From Zobellia amurskyensis (lineage in GTDB: Bacteria > Bacteroidota > Bacteroidia > Flavobacteriales > Flavobacteriaceae), in assembly GCF_009725985.1 (NCBI RefSeq), contig NZ_RCNR01000009.1, forward strand, positions 1-64,000: a stretch of DNA of 64,000 nt. The letters run 5' to 3'. Shown in pieces: positions 45,744 to 54,259 of the stretch (its first letter is position 1; each line of letters starts with the position of its first letter). The notes beneath the pieces are model-generated. The model saw only the letters and a list, made by a program, of their open reading frames with translations, did not search any database and was not told the origin of the DNA. Position numbers and translations under genes: made by a program.

Positions 45744-45823
45744 AATGGGCTATGCTTGCTTAAAATTTGATTATATCATTATTGTCTCATTAAAATAACT
45801 ATCATACATCTAATATTCCTAAC

Positions 45824-46351
45824 ATGAATAAAGTTACGTCCCTTGCATTCTTCTTTATGGCTACTAGCTTGTTGACCGCCCAAGAATGGGAAACACCCGT
45901 TATCCAAGGCTATGGAAAAATTAAGTATTTCAAAGATGTTGCCGAACAGCCGGATAGTACATTAAAATATAACCTGATATTCGATGTCAAGGATTCAGGC
46001 GAAAAGGACGGCGTGAACGCAGGGCTTTTTAAAATCGCGCGCACCATTAATATGTTGGGAGCGGCAAAAATTGCACTGGAGAATATTAAAATTGTCGCCG
46101 CTCTACATGGAGAAGCCACCTTTGTCGCACTGAACGAAGAAAAATATCAGGAAAAATACGGAAAGCTTAATCCGAACGCTGAATTGATTCGCCGTCTCAA
46201 TGAATTCGGTGTCAAACTCTTTATTTGTGCCCAGGCAACCGCTTCAAGAAACATCTCGGCAGAGGACTTAAACCCGGATGTTGAACTGGCGCTTTCCGCG
46301 CTCAGTGTTCTTTCCAATTACCAGCTCAGAGGTTATATTTTAATGCCCTAG
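45824..46351 (+). CDS. Secreted DsrE/DsrF-family protein
   Basis: Protein of 175 residues with a signal peptide (ending LLTAQ) and a DsrE-like domain: YNLIFDVKD, then LENIKIVAALHGEATFVAL, and GVKLFICAQATASR with the single Cys where DsrE-type sulfur carriers bear theirs. It likely carries sulfane sulfur in the periplasm. It is distinct from the second DsrE-like gene at 49181. It follows the MBL/rhodanese gene on the same strand. Confidence 0.8.
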   Translation: MNKVTSLAFFFMATSLLTAQEWETPVIQGYGKIKYFKDVAEQPDSTLKYNLIFDVKDSGEKDGVNAGLFKIARTINMLGAAKIALENIKIVAALHGEATFVALNEEKYQEKYGKLNPNAELIRRLNEFGVKLFICAQATASRNISAEDLNPDVELALSALSVLSNYQLRGYILMP

Positions 46352-46532
46352 TCTAGGTTATACAGGTTCCTAGAACAACTGATGTGTATAGAAAATACTT
46401 TCATGGTATATTTTCGAGTATTAAGCAGGCAGTTAATCAATGAAACAGTTCTCGCCAACCGGTACTATTTAATTATAGAGCAAAAGGGAATACGGTTCAC
46501 ACATTGAACAATACAAGCAATGTCACTACTTA

Positions 46533-46820
46533 TTAATTCTTTGGAACTGTTCTAGTCCATATCCAATATCCTACCAAGGCATCGCGTTTTAGTGCTCTTA
46601 AAATGGACACAAGAGTTTCACCCTTAGAATCTACCAATGGTTTTGTCCCGTGGAACGTATCGCCGCAGTAAAAGAGTAATGTGTTTGGATTTTCTTTGCG
46701 AATTTCTTTAACTATTCCTGCAATATGTGTATAGCCACCAGCAGTTTCATTAGAACCTAATTCAGCATGTGGTGTGAGGTAACCGCATACATCGAGTATA
46801 GTATTATGTTTAGTTTCATA
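46533..46820 (-). pseudogene. Fragment of a metallophosphatase / 5'-nucleotidase-family gene
   Basis: An open minus-strand frame of about 95 codons without a start encodes YLTPHAELGSNETAGGYTHI, then GIVKEIRKENPNTLLFYCGD and TFHG. These are the N-terminal metal-site blocks of SoxB/5'-nucleotidase-type phosphatases (GG.A.....R..NP.T....GD...G). It stops at 46533 far short of a full gene. It is a decayed relative of the complete gene at 47520-49178, from which it clearly differs in sequence, so it is a truncated second gene rather than a recent duplicate. Confidence 0.65.
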
Positions 46821-46875
46821 AATTTATTTTTTTCATTTGAATTAGCTTTTCTCTTTATACCCCTCAGAAAAAATA

Positions 46876-47508
46876 CTATTCCAATGTATTCAAAAATTCT
46901 TTGAATTCCGGGTCACTGTAATCGGCCATACCTGTATGTGTCAAAGCCAGATTTCCATCGGCATCAATTACATATGTTGTAGGTAAGGCAGATGATTGAA
47001 GCATAGTGGGAAGATTACTTGCAGGTGCGTAAATGGGTAAATCATATCCTTTACGTTTATCAAAAGCTTTAGCCTTTTCAAAATCATCATCGAAGGATAG
47101 CATTACGAAAGCAATTTCATCGCCCATTTCTTCGTGCAACTTATCGATGCTTGGCATCTCGGCAATACACGGCGGACACCAAGTTGCCCAAAAGTTCAAA
47201 AATATGACCTTGCCTTTAAATTCTTCCAACGACCTGGTTTTGCCTTCTGCATCAATCAATTTTAGATTTAAATCTGCTTTGGTAAGATTTGCCATTGATG
47301 CCTTATCTTCGTTGTTTTCATAGTTTCTTACCTGCGCAATTTCTTCTACATCAGGATTCATCAAACCTGTAGCGAGTAATCCGCGTTGCGCAAAACCAAT
47401 TACTTCCGTATGTAAACCAGTTGCGTAGAGTGTAATGGCCACTATGGCAAAAATTCCGTATTGAATCCACGTTTTCTTATTGTTCTTATTTTCATTTTTA
47501 GTATTCAT
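46876..47508 (-). CDS. TlpA-family thiol-disulfide reductase
   Basis: Protein of 210 residues with an N-terminal membrane anchor (about 12-32) and a periplasmic thioredoxin-like domain. The active site WCPPC has C111 and C114 (NFWATWCPPCIAEMP); the cis-Pro is in SALPTTYVID. It reduces periplasmic disulfides or supplies electrons to sulfur carriers. It is the last gene of the DoxX-DsrE-SoxB-like-TlpA operon, starting 11 bases after the SoxB-like stop. In Sox systems a similar thioredoxin (SoxW/SoxS) accompanies SoxB. Confidence 0.92.
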   Translation of the reverse strand: MNTKNENKNNKKTWIQYGIFAIVAITLYATGLHTEVIGFAQRGLLATGLMNPDVEEIAQVRNYENNEDKASMANLTKADLNLKLIDAEGKTRSLEEFKGKVIFLNFWATWCPPCIAEMPSIDKLHEEMGDEIAFVMLSFDDDFEKAKAFDKRKGYDLPIYAPASNLPTMLQSSALPTTYVIDADGNLALTHTGMADYSDPEFKEFLNTLE

Positions 47509-47519
47509 AACATAAATTT

Positions 47520-49178
47520 TTATTGAAATTTATAATCTGTTTTAGGAACAGTCGAAAATGAATAGGTGCCGAGATACTCACAATAGGCTCTTCCTTCCAA
47601 AGTGGGCGATACGGGCGAGTTTTCTTTCAGGTATTCCTCTAAGACATCGTGGATGGTATAGTCCATTACTTCTACATCTTTTACATTAGTCATCCTGCAA
47701 AGATTATCAATTGGGTCGCCAGGTCGTACACAAGCAGAAATTGTATAGTATTGTTCATCTTTTATAGGCTCATCGTTAACCATTATATTTGAGATACGAT
47801 TTCCACGTTCATTTTGACTGTTAAAATTAACCTTCATTCCAGAAAAGCGTACCAACCAACCACCAAATCGTTCGGTTGGGTTTTGGGAAAAGGCATTGTG
47901 CATTTCCTTTTCCAACCAATCTTTTATTTGTTTACCAGTCGCCTTTCCTGTTTTTATCTTTTCGTTTACAGGCAGTAAATTCCAAAGATTTGCACGTGTA
48001 ATAGGCGCAGGTTTTCCATTTTCGGGAACTATGGGATTACCAAATCTGAAACCGTTTGATATAGAAATATCGGCACCTGTTTTCCAACGTGCGGCATCGG
48101 TTATCATATTGTCCATAGGGTTTTCAACGGTCAAGTATCTATATATGGGTGTTTCGGTATAACCGATTACCGTTTCCAAATGCTCGATATATGGTGCCTT
48201 TTCTTTGTTAACCAAGGCTTGTATCTCTTTGTCAGCAGAAAAAATAGTTGGGTCAACATCTATAAGTTCGTAATCATCATCTACTAATATGCCCTCCACA
48301 AAATGCAAGGTAAGTTTACCAACAAAAGAACCAAATGCACCCGGTTCGGTAACTTTTGCATATTTACCTTCTATAGGTTCGCGCACGCGCTCGTGTGTGT
48401 CATTCCCTAATATGTAATCCACGTTTTCTGCAATGGTACTATTGGCGAGTCCAACCTGTTTAAAAATACCAAGGTGCGTCACTAGAAACAAAACATCTAT
48501 GTTCTCATTGATTTTGAAATCGTCAACCACCTTTTTTAGATTGTCATCTAGTCCACTAAAACTAATTCCTTTACTAAAGATAGGATTTTGTCTTACGGGT
48601 ACATCTGGGTCATTAATCCCTAGAAACCCGATACGTATACCTTCAATTTCCTTAATCCAAGATGCGGGAAATAAAGGTTCTTTAGTATCATCGTGGTACA
48701 TATTCTGGACAATTACTTTTGTGTCATAATCTTTCATCAAATCCATCATTATATCTTTGCCATACACGACTTCCCAATTTCCAGGTATGATAACGTCATA
48801 GCCCATGTTTTTTATGATTTCAGGCATTATATTTCCCTCAGACAATGCTGTATAACCACTACCTTGTATGAAATCGCCACCATCGACGGTAATTGTTCTA
48901 CCGGGATTTTTTTTTCGTTCCCGGTCAAAAAGGGTCTTAATGTTGGCAAGGCCACCACGGTTTTTAAATACCACCTTTTTATCTTTCCAAAACAATTCGG
49001 GATGGGTATCAAGTTGACCGTGTATATCGGCAGTTTGTAATACAGTGATGCTCAAGGTGTCTTTTGCAAGATTATTACTTATCACAACATTCGATTTTTC
49101 TGTTTTACACGAAACCATAACCCACCCTATTCCAATGAAGGAAAAAATTACTATGATATTTTTTTTAACTACGTTCAT
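47520..49178 (-). CDS. SoxB-like metallophosphatase / 5'-nucleotidase-family lipoprotein
   Basis: Lipoprotein of 552 residues (lipobox MVSC, Cys 24). The metallophosphoesterase domain has D51-x-H53 (TADIHGQ), DGGDFIQGSG and GNWEVVYG; the last has Trp where 5'-nucleotidases have His, as in SoxB. A C-terminal 5'-nucleotidase domain follows (VTEPGAFGSFVGKL, then DAARWKTGADISISNG). SoxB cuts sulfate from SoxY-bound thiosulfate, but no SoxYZ is seen here, so it could be a sulfohydrolase on another carrier or a nucleotidase. It sits two bases from the DsrE gene upstream and 11 from tlpA downstream. Confidence 0.8.
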   Translation of the reverse strand: MNVVKKNIIVIFSFIGIGWVMVSCKTEKSNVVISNNLAKDTLSITVLQTADIHGQLDTHPELFWKDKKVVFKNRGGLANIKTLFDRERKKNPGRTITVDGGDFIQGSGYTALSEGNIMPEIIKNMGYDVIIPGNWEVVYGKDIMMDLMKDYDTKVIVQNMYHDDTKEPLFPASWIKEIEGIRIGFLGINDPDVPVRQNPIFSKGISFSGLDDNLKKVVDDFKINENIDVLFLVTHLGIFKQVGLANSTIAENVDYILGNDTHERVREPIEGKYAKVTEPGAFGSFVGKLTLHFVEGILVDDDYELIDVDPTIFSADKEIQALVNKEKAPYIEHLETVIGYTETPIYRYLTVENPMDNMITDAARWKTGADISISNGFRFGNPIVPENGKPAPITRANLWNLLPVNEKIKTGKATGKQIKDWLEKEMHNAFSQNPTERFGGWLVRFSGMKVNFNSQNERGNRISNIMVNDEPIKDEQYYTISACVRPGDPIDNLCRMTNVKDVEVMDYTIHDVLEEYLKENSPVSPTLEGRAYCEYLGTYSFSTVPKTDYKFQ

Positions 49179-49180
49179 AA

Positions 49181-49606
49181 TTATAGGCTTAAACTTTTAA
49201 ATCCCTTTTTTTGAAGTTGAAAGTTATATAGAATGCCGTTTTCGACGGTTTTCATTTCTTTGGGTACTTTAGTTATGTCAACCTTGAATTTATTGAGCGA
49301 AAAACCACAGGCTACCAATTGTACATTAGCATTTTCAGCGCGCGCTATAAAGTCTTTCATTTTAGAACTGTCTGTAATATCGCCAATTTCCTTACCGCAA
49401 ATGATAACTTCAAATTGACCGAAATTGCTGCCATCCTCATCTTTTAATGCTTCCGCAGTTAAAATTATTGGTTCTAATTGAGGTACTTTTTTAGTAAGTA
49501 CCACATAATTATTTTTGTTTGTATCTATAGTGGTTTGCGCTAAAGAACTACAACTCGTAAAAAGAGTCATTACTATTACTACTGTACTATAAAAAATTGT
49601 TTTCAT
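49181..49606 (-). CDS. DsrE-family protein
   Basis: Protein of 141 residues with a signal peptide and likely lipobox (LFTSC near residue 16-20). The DsrE-like fold shows as FGQFEVIICGKEIGDI near 70-85 and RAENANVQLVACGFSLNKF near 95-115, where the Cys of VACGFS is the expected sulfur-carrying residue. It probably ferries sulfur to or from the adjacent SoxB-like protein. It lies six bases after doxX and two before the SoxB-like gene. Confidence 0.82.
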   Translation of the reverse strand: MKTIFYSTVVIVMTLFTSCSSLAQTTIDTNKNNYVVLTKKVPQLEPIILTAEALKDEDGSNFGQFEVIICGKEIGDITDSSKMKDFIARAENANVQLVACGFSLNKFKVDITKVPKEMKTVENGILYNFQLQKKGFKSLSL

Positions 49607-49612
49607 TTTGAT

Positions 49613-50011
49613 TTATTTTAAAAGATTATTGGTGTCATTCAATATAAAAAACAGAAGTCCACCTAAAATTGCTATATTTTTAAATAAGGGTCCAAGTGTT
49701 GTAATCTGTCCTACTTGAACTGTTAAAGTGATGGGTATAAGGACCATCATTAATATAATTGCTGCCCATTTAGTTTTATATCCTATTAAGAATAAGAAAC
49801 CCGCTGCAACCATTACGATTCCTGAAAGAATTATAAGCCAGTGAGGTTCGCCAAAAAAATATGCAATACCCTTAAAACTTGCTTGCTCTATCCTGTTAGC
49901 AGTTTTTTCTACATTCAGTAAGTGATTTGTACCAGCTACTAAAAATATTCCGCTGACTAAAACGCGTAATAGTTGAATGGAACGACGGCTGATTAAAATC
50001 CTTGTCGTCAT
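49613..50011 (-). CDS. DoxX family membrane protein
   Basis: Four-helix inner-membrane protein of 132 residues: LLRVLVSGIFLVAGTNHLLN near 14-34, HWLIILSGIVMVAAGFLFLIG near 60-80, then two helices. DoxX/DoxD relatives include the quinone-reducing subunit of thiosulfate:quinone oxidoreductase. First gene of the minus-strand operon with DsrE, SoxB-like and TlpA, so it could pass electrons from sulfur oxidation to quinones; this is inference. Confidence 0.85.
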   Translation of the reverse strand: MTTRILISRRSIQLLRVLVSGIFLVAGTNHLLNVEKTANRIEQASFKGIAYFFGEPHWLIILSGIVMVAAGFLFLIGYKTKWAAIILMMVLIPITLTVQVGQITTLGPLFKNIAILGGLLFFILNDTNNLLK

Positions 50012-50142
50012 TAAATATGTGTTTAATTACGTTTGACATTAGGCGGTTGCTACTAGCCATTATTTACCCAACGATAAGGTGTTGGATTAAAAAAACAAGA
50101 CAGATAGACCGACTTAAATATTTCTAAAGAGAATTGTTCGAA

Positions 50143-50505
50143 TTATGCCAAACGAGGTGGTGGATAGGCGTTATCTAGGTAGCGATAACTCAAATTTGAA
50201 GTGTAATGTTGATTATTTACTGCAATAGGCTGAGAAATGTTTGTTTCCCAAGACCATACTCTAAATTGAAACTGCGAAGTACAAGCGATGTCCAATAGAG
50301 TTACTTGCAAAGCTAATTGGTCACCTTGTGAATAGTCAGCTAACTTAGCTAACTGTTTTGGAGAATTTTTCTTCTTACAGTTTGGTTTAACGAAGAATAT
50401 TTCACTTCCACTGAACAATGCGTTTAGCCCATTTGCATCAATGGCAATAAATTTTGCCATAAATATAAATACAAGAAGTGCTGCTATGTAATTTTTATTT
50501 TTCAA
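50143..50505 (-). CDS. Small secreted protein of unknown function
   Basis: Protein of 120 residues with an N-terminal hydrophobic segment (7-22) and a mature part carrying PNCKKKNSPKQLAK and IACTSQFQFRVWSWE. Two Cys could form a disulfide. It ends with the Pro-rich YPPPRLA. No family is recognised. It is 131 bases upstream of doxX on the same strand, so it could be the first gene of the sulfur operon or independent. Confidence 0.55.
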   Translation of the reverse strand: MKNKNYIAALLVFIFMAKFIAIDANGLNALFSGSEIFFVKPNCKKKNSPKQLAKLADYSQGDQLALQVTLLDIACTSQFQFRVWSWETNISQPIAVNNQHYTSNLSYRYLDNAYPPPRLA

Positions 50506-51021
50506 GTTGGGACAAAAGTAGGGTAATTAGAAAACAAGAACTGTAACCATTGTTACCCAACATTGATAAACTAATTTTAAATAAATAGTTAAGCAGTTTA
50601 ACAAAGGTTACTATATTAACATCGGGATAATTCGATATTTGCTGTAAAATAAAAAAAGGTGAATTGGATTTATGAGCCTTTGACTTGGTATGATACCGGA
50701 CCACTTATTGGACTTGTGCAGTTTGTTCTATTGCTTGTTGGAAAGTAATTTGGAATGTCCTCCAACTTACATACAGCTTGCATTGCTATTGGTGCAGTTA
50801 AAGCTGCTGACTATTTTGAGTTGTATTGGAAAGCAGAAGGGTGGAATTCATTATTGTTCTGGGAGCTCTTAAAGGCGGTTTCACAGCTTTAAAACAATGA
50901 GTGCCACTACGAGTTGAAATCAATCCTGAAGTTGGACTACAGCTCTCGAACGACTAGAATATTACGAGAGGTGTCGAAAGCTACATGCCACCAAAAAATT
51001 TTCAACAGAAGCTCTGTCCAC
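50506..51021. other. Gene-poor degraded stretch at the island's right edge
   Basis: No intact gene. Short plus-strand pieces look like broken coding sequence (for example NLHTACIAIGAVKAADYF around 50765-50820), interrupted by stops and frame changes. They lead into the frameshifted repeat copy at 51022. Confidence 0.45.
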
Positions 51022-51129
51022 AGACCTTAATCAAATCACGGTATTTGCCTATTAAAAATCTTAAAAAACCCATACGGAAGATTACCCTTTTACGATGTGC
51101 AGATAGGGTATTTGGTTTATTTACAAATA
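51022..51129 (+). pseudogene. Frameshifted copy of the zinc-ribbon gene's 3' end
   Basis: Encodes TLIKSRYLPIKNL as in the gene at 43872. It then needs a +1 shift near 51090 to recover YDVQIGYLVYL, matching YDVLTGYLVYL of the intact gene. It is the right-hand copy of the repeat that frames the sulfur island. Confidence 0.6.
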
Positions 51130-51311
51130 AGAAAGGAACAGTACTAAAGTCATATCAATTTGACTAATACGGTTCGAATATATTTTATAGAAGCGTATTT
51201 TTAATACCTTAATGAAAACATATGAATGTAAAGGACATGGATCACTCCACATTCATCATTAATCCGAAGTGCAGTTTTCTTTATTAACGAATAGCCAAAC
51301 TTAACTCTACC

Positions 51312-52262
51312 ATGAAATCAAATACTAGACGAAAATTCATTAAAAAAGCTTCCATTCTGCCTATTGGTTTGACCCTAGGGAATACTCCATTGGAACGTAC
51401 CTATTCGTCGCAAGGCAATTTACCTTTGGACAGTTCTACTTCTAAGATCAAACTTAGTCTGAACGCATGGTCCTACAACATCCCTCTTTTTAATTATATG
51501 AAAGGAAATGCTGGAGGAATGAGTCTCTTTGAATTGTTAGAAGAATGTGCTCGGCTGGATTTTGATGCTGTTGACCCAACAGGGTATTTTTTCCCGGGAT
51601 ATCCAGAAGTTCCAAAGACCTATTTTATAAACGATTTCAAGCGGCGTGCATTTCAGCTTGGTCTAGATATAAGTGGCACCGGCATAAGAACAGACTTTGC
51701 CACAGCCAATAAGAAAAGGAGAATGGCCGACGTGGAATTAACGAAACAATGGATTGAGGTTGCCGCAAGAATGGGTGCTCCGGTAATTCGTGTCTTTGCC
51801 GGACACCGTCCCGAAGAACATACCTGGGATGAAGCCGCAGTTTGGGTTTCTGATGCTCTGGCCGAATGTGCCGAACATGGTAAACAACATGGTGTCCTCG
51901 TAGGTGTCCAAAATCATGGTGGCATGCTAACAAATGCCGACGAGATATTGAAGATACTTTCTATGGCCCAATCCGATTGGTTAGGGTCTATTGTTGACAC
52001 TGGCTTTTTCATGTCTCCAAATCCTTATGCGGACATTGAGCGTGTTATCCCGCATGCGGTCAACTGGCAAGTAAAAGATTTACTCCAGGACAGAAAAGGC
52101 GGAGAAATTGATTTATCCAAACTGGTCAATATTATAAAAGCATCCAATTACCGTGGCTACCTCCCTATTGAAACTCTCCCAATACCAGGTAAGGAAGATG
52201 AGTACGATGCATATAAGAGAGTGCCGATATTACTAGCAAACCTTCGTAAGGCTCTTGCTTAG
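51312..52262 (+). CDS. Tat-exported sugar phosphate isomerase/epimerase-like protein
   Basis: TIM-barrel protein of 316 residues in the xylose-isomerase/AP-endonuclease-2 superfamily. The N terminus has a twin-arginine signal (TRRKFIKKASILPIG), so it acts in the periplasm or at the membrane. Metal-site blocks are visible: LLEECARLDFDAVDPTGYFF, GVLVGVQNHGGM with the Asn/His pair, GSIVDTGFF, and YLPIETLPIPGKE with the last Glu. It could isomerise or epimerise a released sugar in the adjacent polysaccharide locus. It is convergent with the GH28 gene. Confidence 0.82.
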   Translation: MKSNTRRKFIKKASILPIGLTLGNTPLERTYSSQGNLPLDSSTSKIKLSLNAWSYNIPLFNYMKGNAGGMSLFELLEECARLDFDAVDPTGYFFPGYPEVPKTYFINDFKRRAFQLGLDISGTGIRTDFATANKKRRMADVELTKQWIEVAARMGAPVIRVFAGHRPEEHTWDEAAVWVSDALAECAEHGKQHGVLVGVQNHGGMLTNADEILKILSMAQSDWLGSIVDTGFFMSPNPYADIERVIPHAVNWQVKDLLQDRKGGEIDLSKLVNIIKASNYRGYLPIETLPIPGKEDEYDAYKRVPILLANLRKALA

Positions 52263-52373
52263 ATTGGATAGTAAAAAATGAAGTTGTACTTGAGGGTGAA
52301 TGATACCAGATAAATGTACATCCTATAATCAGTTGCGAACACCATATAGTTCAACGCAAGTGTATTTGCACCT

Positions 52374-52408
52374 AGGGGTGTGCCTAAGTATTTCCTAGAC
52401 ACACCCCT
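52374..52408. terminator. Hairpin between convergent isomerase and GH28 genes
   Basis: 9-bp stem AGGGGTGTG (52374-52382) with CACACCCCT (52400-52408). No T run on either side, so termination is likely but not certain. Elsewhere between 52263 and 52495 I see no gene. Confidence 0.45.
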
Positions 52409-52495
52409 TAATCATTATAAAATTATTTAATCGATACAAAAATTTTCACTCCAAAATATTATAGGTATAATTTCAATCTGTTTATGACATAATCG

Positions 52496-53914
52496 TTACT
52501 CGTTAACGTCCACTAACACAATTTCCTTTCTTTTATCCTCCGAATTTAATGTGAAGGAAATGTTCTTGGTATCCAATCCCGTTATATGCCTAGCATACAT
52601 GCCATAGGCTGGAACGGCACCTAGTTTTGTAAATTCTGGATAATCCGTTTCATTTTCCGGAACTACTATTTCGGCGTCCTTTTCTGTCCCACCACCAGGT
52701 AGGGTTATTTTTATATTTTCAAGTTTCACCTGTCCTATTTTATGGTTAGGCGTCCCTGTAAAAAAGAACCCAGAGGTGGGACTTAACCTAAAATCATCTT
52801 TTTTTCTCGTGGTAGCCGTAATATTGCTAATTGTTACATGGTCTATACTACCAACAGGTTGTCTGGGAGCGTCACGATAAACCAACCTTCGCTCTCCCAA
52901 CCTGATAAAAATGGGCATCTCTACATTTTCCATAGTAATGTTGTCAATTAGAATGTTATCAATATTGGCTCCATCGGCACTTAGTATTTTAATGCCTCCG
53001 CCACGGGTGTCATGGATAAAACAATTCTTAATACTTATGTTTTTGAAATCTCCCATAGACTCCGTTCCAAATTTTATTGCTCCCCATTCACTACTGATTT
53101 TACAGTCGAAGACTTCGATATTGGCCGATGGTTTCGGGCTTGTTGTTTTAAAACAGATTGCATCGTCGCCAGAGTCTATGGTACAATTTTTGATCACGCC
53201 ATCCGAACTCGAATCAATATCGATAGCATCGTTGTTCTTATTAGCATGGCTATAAATATCTATCCCATCCACTTCAAAATTTTTGCACTGGAAAAAATGC
53301 AAAGTCCAAGCCGCAGGTTGACGCAAATGAATGTCTGTTAATTTTACATTTATAGAACGGACTAAACGGACCAAGAATGGACGATCGAACTTCCGTACCT
53401 TGCCCCCAGCGTACAATGAATTTTCTTTAAAGTCCTGGGTTTCCTTTTCCGATTCGCCCAATGCTTCCAAAGTTTCATTTACTTTTTGGGGCGTAAACAT
53501 ATCCCCACGGCCATCAATAGTCCCTTTTCCCGTAATCGCTATGTTATTTGCATCTACGGCACCGACCAAACATTTACCGCGTAATTGCCCAGTAGCGTCT
53601 ACAAAAGGATCTATACTTTTATAATCATTGGGGTTAATACTCCCCAAGAGTGTTGCGTTTTCGGCTACATTTAAAATCACGTTATCCTTTAGCAAAATAG
53701 TTCCCGATATATATATTCCACTTTCAATAGTCACCGTTCCCCCACCTGCTTCTGTACATGCATCCACGGCGTCCTGAATGGCCTTTGTGTTTATTGTTTT
53801 ATTATCGGCAATTGCACCATAATCCCGAATATCCCAAACCTTCTTTTGTTGCTGGCACGAAAATAAATTTAACACCAACACACCATAAATAAAGAATCTA
53901 ACAATCTTTTTCAT
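52496..53914 (-). CDS. GH28-like polygalacturonase-family lipoprotein
   Basis: Lipoprotein of 472 residues (lipobox LFSC). Right-handed parallel beta-helix with an N-terminal pectate-lyase-3-like start (DIRDYGAIADNKTINTKAIQ). GH28 catalytic blocks follow in order: NNDAIDIDSSSDG, CTIDSGDDAICFKT (paired Asp) and GGGIKIL. The usual G-H-G block is replaced by SEWGAIKFG, so the linkage cut may differ from polygalacturonate. It probably removes galacturonate or related uronic acid from a side chain. It is oriented like the sulfatases and SusCD. Confidence 0.85.
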   Translation of the reverse strand: MKKIVRFFIYGVLVLNLFSCQQQKKVWDIRDYGAIADNKTINTKAIQDAVDACTEAGGGTVTIESGIYISGTILLKDNVILNVAENATLLGSINPNDYKSIDPFVDATGQLRGKCLVGAVDANNIAITGKGTIDGRGDMFTPQKVNETLEALGESEKETQDFKENSLYAGGKVRKFDRPFLVRLVRSINVKLTDIHLRQPAAWTLHFFQCKNFEVDGIDIYSHANKNNDAIDIDSSSDGVIKNCTIDSGDDAICFKTTSPKPSANIEVFDCKISSEWGAIKFGTESMGDFKNISIKNCFIHDTRGGGIKILSADGANIDNILIDNITMENVEMPIFIRLGERRLVYRDAPRQPVGSIDHVTISNITATTRKKDDFRLSPTSGFFFTGTPNHKIGQVKLENIKITLPGGGTEKDAEIVVPENETDYPEFTKLGAVPAYGMYARHITGLDTKNISFTLNSEDKRKEIVLVDVNE

Positions 53915-54259
53915 ATTTCTATTTTACAAGTTATTTTGAATAATTAAACATTATCCCATCTTGACGGGAACGGAAAACCTAGGCTTATGCTAGCCCTCTT
54001 AAAATCAATTTGCATTCTACTTTCATTAAATTTCAAATACATAAGTAAAGTTCCAAGTTTTTTTGGGGACCTTTACTAAAGATTTGGGCTAGATATATTC
54101 TTGTAAAATGTCCAATTTTCCTGATAAGGTTTTTGGGATTATAATTTTACATTGGGCACATCCTTCATAAAGAGGGCAAGCATCAAAAAAATCAGATGAT
54201 AATATCTTATTATCATTGGTTCTATAAAAGTCCAAATATTCCATCCTAATTTAATAGGT
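53915..54259. other. Intergenic region between GH28 and first sulfatase, no gene seen
   Basis: 345 AT-rich bases with no coding signal. It presumably holds the promoter of the GH28 gene and the end of the sulfatase transcript, but no clear TTTG/TAnnTTTG pair or terminator stands out. Confidence 0.4.

Noticed and set aside
50690-50872. 60-residue frame at the island's right edge
   Set aside because: Surrounded by broken frames and lacks a recognisable motif; more likely degraded sequence.
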